Source: a bacterium
GTDB taxonomy: Bacteria > Pseudomonadota > Alphaproteobacteria > Caulobacterales > Hyphomonadaceae
Direction: 5' to 3'
Assembly (NCBI GenBank): GCA_030824255.1
Contig: JAVBYB010000104.1
Location: 1 to 7,618 of the forward strand
DNA length: 7,618 nucleotides
A program made the translations under genes and the position numbers. This document shows positions 1-7,324 of this stretch, piece by piece. Position 1 is the stretch's first letter, and each line of letters starts with the position of its first letter. Under the pieces are notes generated by a model that was not told the origin of the DNA, ran no database searches, and saw only the letters and a list, made by a program, of their open reading frames with translations.

Positions 1-158
1 TGGGCTCCATGCAGGTCTCGTCCGGCGCCACGCTGGATGACGTCGTGCGCGAGCTTCTCAAGCCGATGCTAAAGGAATGGCTCGACACCAACCTTTCGCA
101 GATCGTCGAAGCCGAAGTCGCCAAGGAGATCGACCGGATCCGCCGCATGGCCCGCTAG
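1..158 (+). CDS. popZ: PopZ-type polar organising protein, C-terminal end (partial)
   Basis: Only the last 51 codons and the TAG stop are present; the reading frame starts at base 3. The visible peptide contains TLDDVVRELLKPMLKEWLDT followed by a charged helix ending in RRMAR. This matches the conserved C-terminal oligomerisation region of the PopZ/DUF2497 family, which is typically 'T-L-(E/D)-D-V-V-R-E-L-L-(R/K)-P-x-L-K-E-W-L-D'. In alphaproteobacteria PopZ self-assembles into a cell-pole matrix that tethers the chromosomal centromere through ParB and recruits cell-cycle regulators. Position just upstream of valS agrees with the Caulobacter arrangement and supports the call. The acidic, proline-rich middle and the N-terminal partner-binding helix lie outside the window, so full length and integrity cannot be judged. 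The identification rests on family recall of the C-terminal motif plus synteny. Confidence 0.82.
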   Translation, partial: GSMQVSSGATLDDVVRELLKPMLKEWLDTNLSQIVEAEVAKEIDRIRRMAR

Positions 159-231
159 GGCCTGCCGCGACAGGTCGCCGCCAGGGGCGAAACCCACGGA
201 CTTCAGACTGACGGAAAGAGTTTCAAGCACG

Positions 232-263
232 GGGCGCGCCGCAAGGCGCGCCCTTTGTGTTTT
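232..263 (+). terminator. Intrinsic (Rho-independent) terminator after popZ
   Basis: A perfect 9-bp inverted repeat, GGGCGCGCC (232-240) and GGCGCGCCC (245-253), closes a GCAA loop of the stable GNRA type. It is followed directly by the T-rich run TTTGTGTTTT (254-263). It lies 73 bases after the popZ stop and is the clearest terminator in the window. It separates popZ from valS transcription, so valS probably has its own promoter in the short stretch before 311 or depends on read-through. I could not identify a convincing -35/-10 pair there. Confidence 0.85.
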
Positions 264-310
264 GGGGCTGGGCAGATGACAATTCCGCCGCCGCGCGATA
301 TCGGAACCCC

Positions 311-3286
311 ATGATTGACGATCGTTTCGACCACAAGGCGGCAGAGCCGCGCCTGTATGACCGCTGGGAAAAGTCGGGGGCTTTCAAGCCGTCCGGCGAC
401 GGCAAGCCGTATGCGATCGTAATCCCCCCGCCGAACGTCACCGGCGTTCTGCACATGGGCCATGCGCTCAACAACACGCTGCAGGACATCCTGATCCGCT
501 ATCACCGGATGAAGGGCTACCGCACGCTGTGGCAGCCGGGTACGGACCATGCCGGCATCGCGACCCAGATGGTGGTCGAGCGGCAGCTGGCGCAGGAAGG
601 CAATGTCGGTCGCCGCGATCTCGGCCGCGAGAAATTCCTCGAGCGTGTCTGGACCTGGAAAGAACAATCAGGCGGCACGATCACCAACCAGCTGAAACGC
701 CTCGGCGCGAGCTGCGACTGGAGCCGCGAGCGGTTCACGATGGATGCCGGCCTCAGTGAAGCCGTGACGAAAGTGTTCGTCGAGCTGCACGCGCAGGGCC
801 TGATCTATCGCGACAAGCGCCTCGTGAACTGGGACCCGCACTTCCAGACAGCCATCTCCGACCTCGAAGTCGAGACGCGCGAAGTGAAGGGCCATTTCTG
901 GCACTTCAAATATCCGCTCGCCGATGGCGTGACGTATCAGTTCCCGACGCAGGTCGACGAGTTGGGCAAGCCGGTCGTGTTCGAGGAGCGCGACTACATC
1001 GTTGTCGCCACCACGCGCCCGGAAACGATGCTGGGCGATACCGCCGTGGCGGTGAATCCGAATGACGAGCGTTACAAGTCGCTGATCGGGAAGATGGTCA
1101 AGCTGCCGATCACGGGGCGGCTGATCCCGATCGTGGCCGATGACTATGCCGACCCGGAGCAGGGCTCGGGCGCGGTGAAGATCACGCCGGCGCACGACTT
1201 CAACGACTACATGGTCGGCAAGCGCCACGGGCTGGAGATGATCAACATCTTCACCGACACGGCGCACCTGAACGACAACGTGCCGGAAAAGTATCGCGGC
1301 AATGAGCGCTTCGTCGCGCGCAAGATGGTCGTGGCCGACATCGAGGCGGAAGGCTGCCTCGTGACGATCGAGGACAAGACGATCCAGCAGCCCTTCGGCG
1401 ATCGCTCCGGCGTCGTCATCGAGCCGTATCTCACCGACCAGTGGTATGTGGACGCCGTCACGCTGGCGAAGCCCGCCATCGAAGCGGTGGAGACCGGCAA
1501 GACCAAGTTCGTGCCAAGTAACTGGGACAGGACATACTACGAATGGATGCGCAACATCGAGCCGTGGTGCGTTAGCCGCCAGCTCTGGTGGGGGCACCGG
1601 ATTCCGGCGTGGTACGCTCGTGATTTTGATGACCACAGCGAACTCCAGATCATTGTGGCTCACGATGAATCTGCCGCTGTACGCGAGCTTCAAGAGCGCT
1701 TCGCGCGACATGCGCTCTCGCGCCCATGGAAAATGCCCGATGGGACAACTGGGGTCGGCAGCAAAATCGATCCGGCTTCCATCGAAGTGGCGATTTTGGA
1801 AAATCGTCAGGCGCTTGATGCTCATGAAGAGTACCGTGGGCCGCCGTATGGATTGGGAATCTATCGTGACGACGACGTCCTCGACACTTGGTTCTCCTCC
1901 GCGCTCTGGCCGTTCTCCACCATGGGCTGGCCCGGCGAGCAGGATTCCGCGCTGAAGGAATTCTATCCGGGCGCGGTGCTGGTCACGGCGTTCGACATCA
2001 TCTTCTTCTGGGTTGCCCGCATGATGATGCAGGGCATCCACTTCATGGGCGAAGTCCCGTTCAAGGATGTCTACATCCACGCGCTGGTCCGCGACGAGAA
2101 GGGCCAGAAGATGTCGAAGTCCAAGGGCAACACCATGGACCCGCTCGACATCATCGATGGCGTCGATCTCGAAACGCTGGTCGCCAAGCGTACCACGGGC
2201 CTGATGAACCCGAAGGACGCGCAGCGCATCGAGCGCGAGACGCGCGGTCAATATCCCGATGGCATCGCCAGCTATGGCACGGATGCGCTGCGCTTCACGC
2301 TGGCCGCCCTTGCCACGCAGGGCCGCGACATCAAGCTCGCGATGAAGACGGTCGAGGGCTACCGCAACTTCTCGACCAAGCTGTGGAACGCCGCTCGCTT
2401 CGCCGAAATCAATGGTGCGAAATTCGACCCCGCCTTCGATCCGGCCACGCCGCAACACACGCTCAACCGCTGGATCATCACCGAAGTGCGCCGCACATCC
2501 GCGCTCGTCGGAAGCGGCATCGAGACCTACAAGTTCAACGAAGCCGCGAACGATCTCTATCGCTTCGTCTGGAACACGTTCTGCGACTGGTATCTCGAAC
2601 TCATCAAGCCGGTGCTGAATGGCGGCGACGAAGCCGCCAAGGCCGAAACGCGCGCAACGGCGGCGTGGGTGCTCGATTCCATCGTGCACATGCTGCACCC
2701 CTTCATGCCCTACGTCACCGAAGCCCTGTTCGAGTCCATGGGTTCCGATCGCGGTCTGCTGATCTCGCGCCCCTGGCCCGAGCTTCCCGCCTCGCTGGAA
2801 GACACGTCGGCGGAAGCCGAGGTCAATTGGGTGATCCGCCTCATCACGTCGATCCGTTCCGCGCGGTCAGACCTCAACGTGCCCGCGGGCGCGAAAGTCC
2901 CGATGACGCTCGTCGGCGCCTCGGCCGAAACGGCTAAGCGCGTCGATACCTATCGTAGCCTGCTCGAGCGCCTCGCGCGCCTCGAAAGCATTTCGCTTGC
3001 TGGCGAAGCGCCCAAAGGCTCCGTGCGCCTCGTCATCGACGAAGCCACCGCCTGCCTCGACATCGCCAGCCTCATCGACCTCAAGGTGGAACTTGTCCGC
3101 CTCGAGAAAGAGGTGGCGAAGCACAAGGCCGATATCGCGGGCATCGAAAAGAAGCTGTCGAACGAACAGTTCGTCGCCAAGGCGCCGCCCGAAGTCATCG
3201 AGGAGCAGCATACGCGGCGCGAGGCGGCGGAAGCCGCTGTCACGAAGCTAAGCGATGCGCTGGCGCAGCTGAAGGCGGCGGGTTAG
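311..3286 (+). CDS. valS: Valyl-tRNA synthetase (ValRS)
   Basis: This 991-residue class Ia aminoacyl-tRNA synthetase attaches valine to tRNA(Val) in the cytoplasm. The HIGH signature is HMGH at residues 48-51, after IPPPNVTG, and the KMSKS loop is exact at 600-604. The editing domain has TTRPET at 234-239 and the K-x-T-x-x-x-D-x-x-D set (K290, T292, D296, D299) that binds mischarged threonine in ValRS. The anticodon domain contains [10 protein letters not shown], and residues ~920-990 form the C-terminal coiled-coil arm. The start is ATG 311, giving [20 protein letters not shown], a normal ValRS N-terminus. The frame stays open back to a GTG at 257, but that lies inside the terminator T-run. 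The ribosome binding site is weak (CGGAA). Length exceeds E. coli ValRS (951 aa) mainly because of an unusual segment at residues ~437-517 with codon use unlike the rest of the gene. Function is otherwise secure. Confidence 0.98.
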   Translation: MIDDRFDHKAAEPRLYDRWEKSGAFKPSGDGKPYAIVIPPPNVTGVLHMGHALNNTLQDILIRYHRMKGYRTLWQPGTDHAGIATQMVVERQLAQEGNVGRRDLGREKFLERVWTWKEQSGGTITNQLKRLGASCDWSRERFTMDAGLSEAVTKVFVELHAQGLIYRDKRLVNWDPHFQTAISDLEVETREVKGHFWHFKYPLADGVTYQFPTQVDELGKPVVFEERDYIVVATTRPETMLGDTAVAVNPNDERYKSLIGKMVKLPITGRLIPIVADDYADPEQGSGAVKITPAHDFNDYMVGKRHGLEMINIFTDTAHLNDNVPEKYRGNERFVARKMVVADIEAEGCLVTIEDKTIQQPFGDRSGVVIEPYLTDQWYVDAVTLAKPAIEAVETGKTKFVPSNWDRTYYEWMRNIEPWCVSRQLWWGHRIPAWYARDFDDHSELQIIVAHDESAAVRELQERFARHALSRPWKMPDGTTGVGSKIDPASIEVAILENRQALDAHEEYRGPPYGLGIYRDDDVLDTWFSSALWPFSTMGWPGEQDSALKEFYPGAVLVTAFDIIFFWVARMMMQGIHFMGEVPFKDVYIHALVRDEKGQKMSKSKGNTMDPLDIIDGVDLETLVAKRTTGLMNPKDAQRIERETRGQYPDGIASYGTDALRFTLAALATQGRDIKLAMKTVEGYRNFSTKLWNAARFAEINGAKFDPAFDPATPQHTLNRWIITEVRRTSALVGSGIETYKFNEAANDLYRFVWNTFCDWYLELIKPVLNGGDEAAKAETRATAAWVLDSIVHMLHPFMPYVTEALFESMGSDRGLLISRPWPELPASLEDTSAEAEVNWVIRLITSIRSARSDLNVPAGAKVPMTLVGASAETAKRVDTYRSLLERLARLESISLAGEAPKGSVRLVIDEATACLDIASLIDLKVELVRLEKEVAKHKADIAGIEKKLSNEQFVAKAPPEVIEEQHTRREAAEAAVTKLSDALAQLKAAG
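1616..1876 (+). other. Atypical insert-like segment inside valS
   Basis: This 87-codon stretch joins the conserved [10 protein letters not shown] block to DVLDTWFSS. In E. coli ValRS about 35 residues separate the W of AWY from the D of DTW; here there are 90. By hand count 46 of 87 codons end in G or C (53%), against 45 of the next 50 codons (90%). Codons rare elsewhere in the gene occur here or just upstream from about 1510 (GTA, TTT, ACA, CGA, AGG, CCA). The peptide is charged and helix-like, with no motif I recognise. The frame is intact and both flanking catalytic blocks are normal, so the enzyme is probably functional. It could be an acquired insertion, a recombinant patch from another lineage, or a lineage-specific loop. 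Confidence 0.7.
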
Positions 3287-3289
3287 GCT

Positions 3290-3309
3290 TTCTCCGATTT
3301 GCGGAGGAG
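3290..3309 (+). promoter_or_regulatory. Strong Shine-Dalgarno in a small hairpin, before the asparaginase-like gene
   Basis: GGAGGAG at 3303-3309 is a strong ribosome binding site 7 bases before ATG 3317, and it fixes that start; an in-frame TTG at 3299 lies upstream of it. The same bases can pair with the sequence just before: TTCTCCG (3290-3296) with CGGAGGA (3302-3308), loop ATTTG, seven pairs including one U-G wobble. No T-run follows, so it is not an intrinsic terminator. If it forms, it would cover the ribosome binding site. Pairing is seen in the sequence; a regulatory role is inference. Confidence 0.5.
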
Positions 3310-3316
3310 CCTGCCG

Positions 3317-4300
3317 ATGAAAGCCGTGATCGCCGGATTGCTGGCCGTGACGCTCTCCGCCTGTGCGAACATGGAGACGCCTGTGGCCAAGCCTGAATGG
3401 ACACTGCTGATTCACGGCGGGGCGGGCGTCATGCGGCGGGCGGAGATGACCCCGGAGATCGACGCGGCCTATCGCGCCGGTCTCAACGATGCGCTGGAAG
3501 CAGGCACGAAAGTCCTCGCCAGCGGCGGCGAAGCGCTCGATGCGGTCGAGGCTGCCGTTCGCGTGCTCGAAGATAATCCCAATTTCAACGCCGGGCGCGG
3601 CGCAGTGCTCACGCGCGAGGGCGTCGCCGAACTCGACGCCTCCATCATGGACGGCCGCGACCGCAGCGCCGGCGCCGTCGCGCAGGTCCGCACCGTGAAG
3701 AATCCCATCCGCGCCGCCCGTCACGTGATGGAAACAACCGGTCGCGTGATGTTCGCCGGTCCCGATGTTGACGAGATGGCGAAAGCTGCGGGGGTCGAAA
3801 TAGTGCCGCCGGAATACTTTATCACGCCACGCCGCCAGGAAGCGCTGCAGCGCGCCATGGCCGGCTCGTTTGTTCCGATGGACCGCTATGGAACCGTCGG
3901 CGCCGTCGCCATGGATGCGAAGGGCAATCTCGCCGCGGCCACGTCCACCGGCGGCCTGAATGCCAAGCCGCCCGGCCGCGTTGGCGATAGTCCCATCATC
4001 GGGGCCGGCACCTATGCCGACAACGACTCCTGCGCTGTCTCCGCCACCGGCGATGGCGAATACTTCATCCGCGCCAGTGTCGCGCGCATGATCTGCGCCC
4101 GCGTCGCCATGCAGGACATGACCGCGGAGCAAGCGGCCGGCGCCACACTTGCGGAAGTGAAAGCCCTCGGCGGTACAGGCGGCGTCATCGTGCTCAGCCA
4201 TGACGGCAGCACCGCGCTAAGCATGAACACCGAAGGCATGTTCCGGGGCCGCGCGGATTCGACCGGCAAACGGGAAGTTGGTATCTACGTCGACGAATAG
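3317..4300 (+). CDS. Isoaspartyl peptidase/L-asparaginase, predicted lipoprotein
   Basis: A 327-residue Ntn-hydrolase of the plant-type asparaginase (peptidase T2) family. Members hydrolyse isoaspartyl dipeptides and L-asparagine after cutting themselves into two subunits. Landmarks: IHGGAG at 32-37, NPNFNAGRGAVLT and SIMDG in the first part, then YGTVGAVAMD with the expected nucleophile Thr193 after Gly192, TSTGG, and PGRVGDSPIIGAGTYAD. These closely resemble E. coli IaaA (321 aa, nucleophile T179). Unlike the cytoplasmic IaaA, this protein starts MKAVIAGLLAVTLSAC, a short lipoprotein signal with lipobox L-S-A-C and lipidated Cys16, so it should act in the envelope. The start ATG has a strong GGAGGAG site. 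It begins 30 bases after the valS stop and is followed after 22 bases by another predicted lipoprotein. All expected catalytic motifs are present; the true substrate (isoaspartyl peptides, asparagine or another beta-aspartyl compound) is not determined by sequence. Confidence 0.93.
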   Translation: MKAVIAGLLAVTLSACANMETPVAKPEWTLLIHGGAGVMRRAEMTPEIDAAYRAGLNDALEAGTKVLASGGEALDAVEAAVRVLEDNPNFNAGRGAVLTREGVAELDASIMDGRDRSAGAVAQVRTVKNPIRAARHVMETTGRVMFAGPDVDEMAKAAGVEIVPPEYFITPRRQEALQRAMAGSFVPMDRYGTVGAVAMDAKGNLAAATSTGGLNAKPPGRVGDSPIIGAGTYADNDSCAVSATGDGEYFIRASVARMICARVAMQDMTAEQAAGATLAEVKALGGTGGVIVLSHDGSTALSMNTEGMFRGRADSTGKREVGIYVDE

Positions 4301-4322
4301 GATTCTGCGAAAGGGTTGGGGA

Positions 4323-4763
4323 ATGCGTGTAGTCATGCTGGTTGCTGTGGCGATGGCCGCCACGGCGTGTGTCGGAGACGCCGCGGAACTTGGCGGCTTG
4401 ACCAATCGAGTCGCCCTACCGGGCGCGACAGTGCCTTGCGCACAGGCGCGGACCGAAGTCGCGGCGCCGGGCAAGTTCGTCTTTCCGGGCGATGCGCTGG
4501 TGTTCTTCTACGCTGCCGGCAAGGACATGCCGATCCACAACATGAGTCTCAGCTTCGATATCAACGAGCAGGGCGAGACAGTGAACATCGCCTACACCGG
4601 TCCGGCGTCCGATATGCGTCACGCGACCAAGCAGAAGCTCATCCGCGCCGCGGTCGATGGCGTGAGGACAACGCGTTACGCTTGGATGGGCGCGCCGTCC
4701 TTCGCGGTGGGTTGCACGTCGGACATGGACGTGATGATCCGCATTCACCGCGATCAGATCTGA
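4323..4763 (+). CDS. Small predicted lipoprotein, possible TonB-C-like domain
   Basis: I do not recognise this 146-residue protein with confidence. The N-terminus MRVVMLVAVAMAATAC has a basic residue, a hydrophobic core and a lipobox-like A-T-A-C, so Cys16 may be lipidated; the Ala at -3 is a weaker fit than Leu, and ordinary Sec export is possible. Two more cysteines, C39 and C131, could form a disulfide in the periplasm. Residues ~74-121 (MSLSFDINEQGETVNIAY, then a helix ending near TRYAW) follow the strand-strand-helix-strand pattern of TonB C-terminal domains. That is a resemblance by eye, and the usual proline-rich linker and membrane anchor of TonB are absent. ATG 4323 is preferred over a GTG at 4278, which lies inside the preceding gene and would put the hydrophobic segment inside the protein; AAGGG and GGGGAA lie just upstream. 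It sits 22 bases after the asparaginase-like gene and is probably co-transcribed with it. Confidence 0.75.
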   Translation: MRVVMLVAVAMAATACVGDAAELGGLTNRVALPGATVPCAQARTEVAAPGKFVFPGDALVFFYAAGKDMPIHNMSLSFDINEQGETVNIAYTGPASDMRHATKQKLIRAAVDGVRTTRYAWMGAPSFAVGCTSDMDVMIRIHRDQI

Positions 4764-4776
4764 CGTCGCGTCCGGC

Positions 4777-4798
4777 CTTGTGAGCCGCCGCTCACAGG
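4777..4798. repeat. Inverted repeat between the lipoprotein and reductase genes
   Basis: TGTGAGC (4779-4785) and GCTCACA (4790-4796) are perfect inverted copies separated by CGCC. A wobble pair and a C-G pair (4777-4778 with 4797-4798) can extend the stem to nine. No T-run follows, so it is at best a weak or Rho-assisted terminator. It could instead be an operator for a dimeric repressor controlling the downstream reductase cassette, or an mRNA-processing hairpin. It is the only such structure in the 67-base gap. Confidence 0.45.
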
Positions 4799-4830
4799 TC
4801 CATGCTGCGCGCCAGTGAGTGGAGGCGCAC

Positions 4831-5766
4831 ATGCAGAAACGCAAGCTTGGATCATCCGGTCTGGAGATCGCGCCGCTCGTGCTAGGCGGAAATGTGTTCG
4901 GCTGGACAGCCGACAAGGATACGTCCTTCGCTGTGATGGACGCTTTCGTCGATGCTGGCTTCAACGCGGTCGACACGGCGGATGTCTATTCGCGCTGGGC
5001 GCCGGGCCATCAGGGCGGCGAGTCCGAAACTGTCCTCGGCGAGTGGATGCAGACGCGCGGCAATCGCAACAAGGTCGTGCTGATCACCAAGGTCGGCAGC
5101 GAGATGCCGGCGGGCAAGGGCCTGCGAGCCGCCTACATCCAGAGCGCCTGCGAAGCCTCGCTGCGCCGCCTGCAGACGGATCATATCGATCTCTACTTCT
5201 CGCACTTTCCGGACAAGGACACGCCGATTGCAGAGACGCTGGAGGCGCATGAGCGCCTGATCGAGCAGGGCAAGGTTCGCGCAATCGGCGGCTCTAACTA
5301 CGACGCCGCCGGACTGACCGAGGCCATGGAAGCCGGCGATGGCAAGGTACACGCGCGCTACACCGTGCTGCAGCCGCACTACAACCTCCTCGTCCGCGAT
5401 CAGTACGAGGGCGCGCTGGAAAATATGTGCGTCAGCGAAAATCTCGGCGTCATTCCATACTTCGCGCTCGCCAGCGGTTTCCTCACCGGCAAATATCGCA
5501 CCGAAGCCGATCTGAAGAAATCAGCCCGCGGCGGCCGCATGAAAGAACTGCTGCAGGGCCGGGGCCCGCTTCTGCTCGCTGCGATGGACAAGGTCGCCGC
5601 CCGCCACAACGCCACGTTGGCGCAGATCGCGCTCGCCTGGCTGATGGCCCGTCCCAGCGTGACCGCTCCCATCGCCTCGGCCACCAGCGTCGCCCAGCTG
5701 AATGAACTGGTCCCGGCGGCAAAGCTGAAGCTCACGGCGGAAGACATCAAGGACCTCGATCTGTGA
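4831..5766 (+). CDS. Aldo/keto reductase
   Basis: A 311-residue soluble oxidoreductase of the aldo/keto reductase superfamily, (beta/alpha)8 barrels that reduce aldehydes and ketones, usually with NADPH. The start RKLGSSGLEIAPLVLGGNVF is the family's typical first strand. The full catalytic tetrad is visible: D48 and Y53 in AVDTADVYS, K87 in LITKVG, and H125 in LYFSHFPD. Further family blocks are VRAIGGSNY, an LQPHYNLL block and, near the C-terminus, IALAWLMARPSVTAPIASAT, which forms part of the cofactor-binding end. Length is normal and nothing is broken. ATG 4831 is preceded by GGAGG (4821-4825) at 5-base spacing; a GTG at 4819 overlaps that site and is unlikely. Its TGA stop overlaps the GTG start of the DoxX gene by 4 bases, pointing to translational coupling. 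It resembles the general-stress or YajO/Tas-like branch; the substrate is unknown. Confidence 0.95.
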   Translation: MQKRKLGSSGLEIAPLVLGGNVFGWTADKDTSFAVMDAFVDAGFNAVDTADVYSRWAPGHQGGESETVLGEWMQTRGNRNKVVLITKVGSEMPAGKGLRAAYIQSACEASLRRLQTDHIDLYFSHFPDKDTPIAETLEAHERLIEQGKVRAIGGSNYDAAGLTEAMEAGDGKVHARYTVLQPHYNLLVRDQYEGALENMCVSENLGVIPYFALASGFLTGKYRTEADLKKSARGGRMKELLQGRGPLLLAAMDKVAARHNATLAQIALAWLMARPSVTAPIASATSVAQLNELVPAAKLKLTAEDIKDLDL

Positions 5767-6191
5767 ACCCCATCAGCTTCATCAGCCTCCGCGCGCTGGA
5801 TCTCCTGCGTCCTGCCGCGTGGCTGGCGCTGCGGCTGTATCTCGGCTGGTTCCTGATTGTCGGCGTCTGGGACAACATTGAATCCCAGGAGCGCATGGCC
5901 GAGTTCGAGGGATTCCTGCGCAGCCTCAAATGCCCGCTGCCGGAAATTGCCGCCCCGGTCTCCGTCTGGGCGCAACTCATCATCGGCGCCCTGCTGATCC
6001 CCGGCCTTTTCACGCGCCTCGCTGGCATATTGCTCGCCGTGAACTTTCTCGTCGCGGTCGCGCTCTTCATGGGAGCCGGCCTGAACGAGCGCGAGATCTA
6101 CGAGCCGGCAATTCTGATCTTCGTTGGCGCATTGCTGGCGACGCATGGGGCAGGGCTGTTCTCGATTGACCGGCTCGTGCGTCTGAGCTGA
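5763..6191 (+). CDS. DoxX family inner-membrane protein
   Basis: A 142-residue integral membrane protein with four hydrophobic segments at about residues 17-36, 62-82, 86-105 and 113-133. The block WAQLIIGALLIPGLFTRLAG after the second turn is the characteristic DoxX signature, and the stretch after it is continuous membrane helix. DoxX was first described as the small subunit of an archaeal thiosulfate:quinone oxidoreductase; bacterial relatives are often found beside redox enzymes, and most have no assigned reaction. The start is GTG 5763 in the sequence GTGA, overlapping the reductase stop, so its translation is probably coupled to that gene. The next gene follows after 35 bases. No cofactor-binding motif is visible; Cys57 is in the loop between helices 1 and 2. 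The family call is firm, the function is not. Confidence 0.9.
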   Translation: MNPISFISLRALDLLRPAAWLALRLYLGWFLIVGVWDNIESQERMAEFEGFLRSLKCPLPEIAAPVSVWAQLIIGALLIPGLFTRLAGILLAVNFLVAVALFMGAGLNEREIYEPAILIFVGALLATHGAGLFSIDRLVRLS

Positions 6192-6226
6192 CACATCCAG
6201 GCTGACAGGAAACGAGGGTTGATGCG

Positions 6227-7297
6227 ATGGACCTGCTGATAAACAAAACCGCTTTGGCGGAAAGCAAGCTCGCCGATGCGCCGCAGGCGCCGCTCGCCGA
6301 TGGTGAGGCGCGTCTCAACGTCGATCTCTTCTCGCTCACCGCCAACAACGTCACTTACGGCGCGATGGGCGACTTCCTGAAATACTGGAACTTCTATCCC
6401 ACGCAGGAAGAAGGCTTTGGCCGCGTGCCCGTGTGGGGTTTCGCCACCGTCGCAGAAAGCAGGGCGCCGGGCGTTGGCGCCGGGGAGCGCGTCTACGGCT
6501 ACCTGCCAATGTCGAACACGTTCGTGGTGAAAGCCGGCGAGCGCAAGCACGGCGGCTTCTCCGATATCAGCGCACACCGCACAGGCCTTGCCCCTGTCTA
6601 CAACCGTTACGAGTTCAATGCGGACGACGCGCTCTATGCAAAAGATACCGAGGCGCTGCAGGTCCTCTTCCGCCCACTCTTCATCACGTCCTTCCTGATC
6701 GATGACTTCATCGCGGACGCAGACTGGTTTGGCGCCCGGCAGGTCATCTTCTCCAGTGCCTCCGCGAAGACCGCCTACGTCGCCGCGCTCCTGATGAAGA
6801 AGCGCGGACAGGCGAAGGTGATTGGCCTCACCTCGCCCGGCAACGTCAGCTTCACACAGGAACTCGGCGCCTATGACGAAGTGCTGCCCTACGACGCCGT
6901 TAGTGGCATGGAGAGCTCCATTCCCTCCGTCTTCGTCGACATTGCCGGCAACAGCGCCGTGCGCGCCGCCGTGCATGCGAAGTTCGGCGATAGCCTCACC
7001 TACAGCTGCGCTGTCGGCGCCACGCACTGGGATGCGCCTCGCTTGTCGGATGCGCTGCCCGGCCCGCAGCCCAGGATGTTCTTTGCGCCCGACGTGGTGA
7101 AGAAACGCATGACCGATTGGGGCCCCGCCGGTTTCGGTCAGCGTGTCGGCGAAGCCTGGGGCAACTTCCTGCCCTTCGCCAGCCGCACCACACGCATCGT
7201 GGAGCATGGCGGGCTGAAAGCGGCAGGCGAAGTCTTTGCGGATCTCGCGTCCGGCAAGGCTGACCCGAAAGACGGGCACGTCATTCGTCTTGGTTAA
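6227..7297 (+). CDS. DUF2855 family MDR-like oxidoreductase
   Basis: A 356-residue protein of the DUF2855 family, distantly related to zinc-independent medium-chain dehydrogenases/quinone oxidoreductases. The N-terminal GroES-like part contains LFSLTANNVTYGAMGDFLKY and an RVPVWGFATV block. The central part has a Rossmann-type nucleotide-binding segment, VIFSSASAKTAYVAALLMKK (residues 173-192), followed by KVIGLTS and then VFVDIAGNSAVRAAVH. Near the C-terminus are VGATHWD and the MFFAPDVVKKR region. These blocks agree with my recollection of the family; it has no characterised substrate that I know of. ATG 6227 is preceded by CGAGGG at about 8 bases; an ATG at 6222 is in another frame. Length is normal for the family and no zinc ligands are seen. 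It is the last gene of the reductase-DoxX-DUF2855 group. NAD(P)H dependence is inferred from the fold. Confidence 0.88.
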   Translation: MDLLINKTALAESKLADAPQAPLADGEARLNVDLFSLTANNVTYGAMGDFLKYWNFYPTQEEGFGRVPVWGFATVAESRAPGVGAGERVYGYLPMSNTFVVKAGERKHGGFSDISAHRTGLAPVYNRYEFNADDALYAKDTEALQVLFRPLFITSFLIDDFIADADWFGARQVIFSSASAKTAYVAALLMKKRGQAKVIGLTSPGNVSFTQELGAYDEVLPYDAVSGMESSIPSVFVDIAGNSAVRAAVHAKFGDSLTYSCAVGATHWDAPRLSDALPGPQPRMFFAPDVVKKRMTDWGPAGFGQRVGEAWGNFLPFASRTTRIVEHGGLKAAGEVFADLASGKADPKDGHVIRLG

Positions 7298-7324
7298 GCA
7301 CACTTCCGCGCACGCGCCGCTGGG

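Noticed and set aside
161..190. Two small tandem hairpins after popZ (CCTG/CAGG at 161-174 and TCGCC/GGCGA at 175-190).
   Set aside because: Stems of only 4-5 bp without a T-run in GC-rich sequence; chance pairing is likely and a much better terminator lies at 232-263.
1616..1876. Intein or frameshift within valS.
   Set aside because: No intein splice-junction or self-splicing motif is visible, the length (~85 aa) is too short, and the frame is continuous with intact flanking ValRS blocks.
668..2698. A 676-codon open frame on the minus strand, opposite valS.
   Set aside because: It lies entirely inside a certain valS gene, its product is low-complexity (rich in R, H, D, V) and shows no domain. 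Long antisense frames are expected opposite high-GC genes.
3248..4201. A 317-codon minus-strand open frame opposite the asparaginase-like gene.
   Set aside because: The + strand protein has a full catalytic motif set; the antisense product is G/A/H/R-rich with no domain.
6098..7303. A 401-codon minus-strand open frame opposite the DUF2855 gene and the end of doxX.
   Set aside because: It mirrors strongly supported genes, has no recognisable motif and no convincing start signal; a high-GC shadow.
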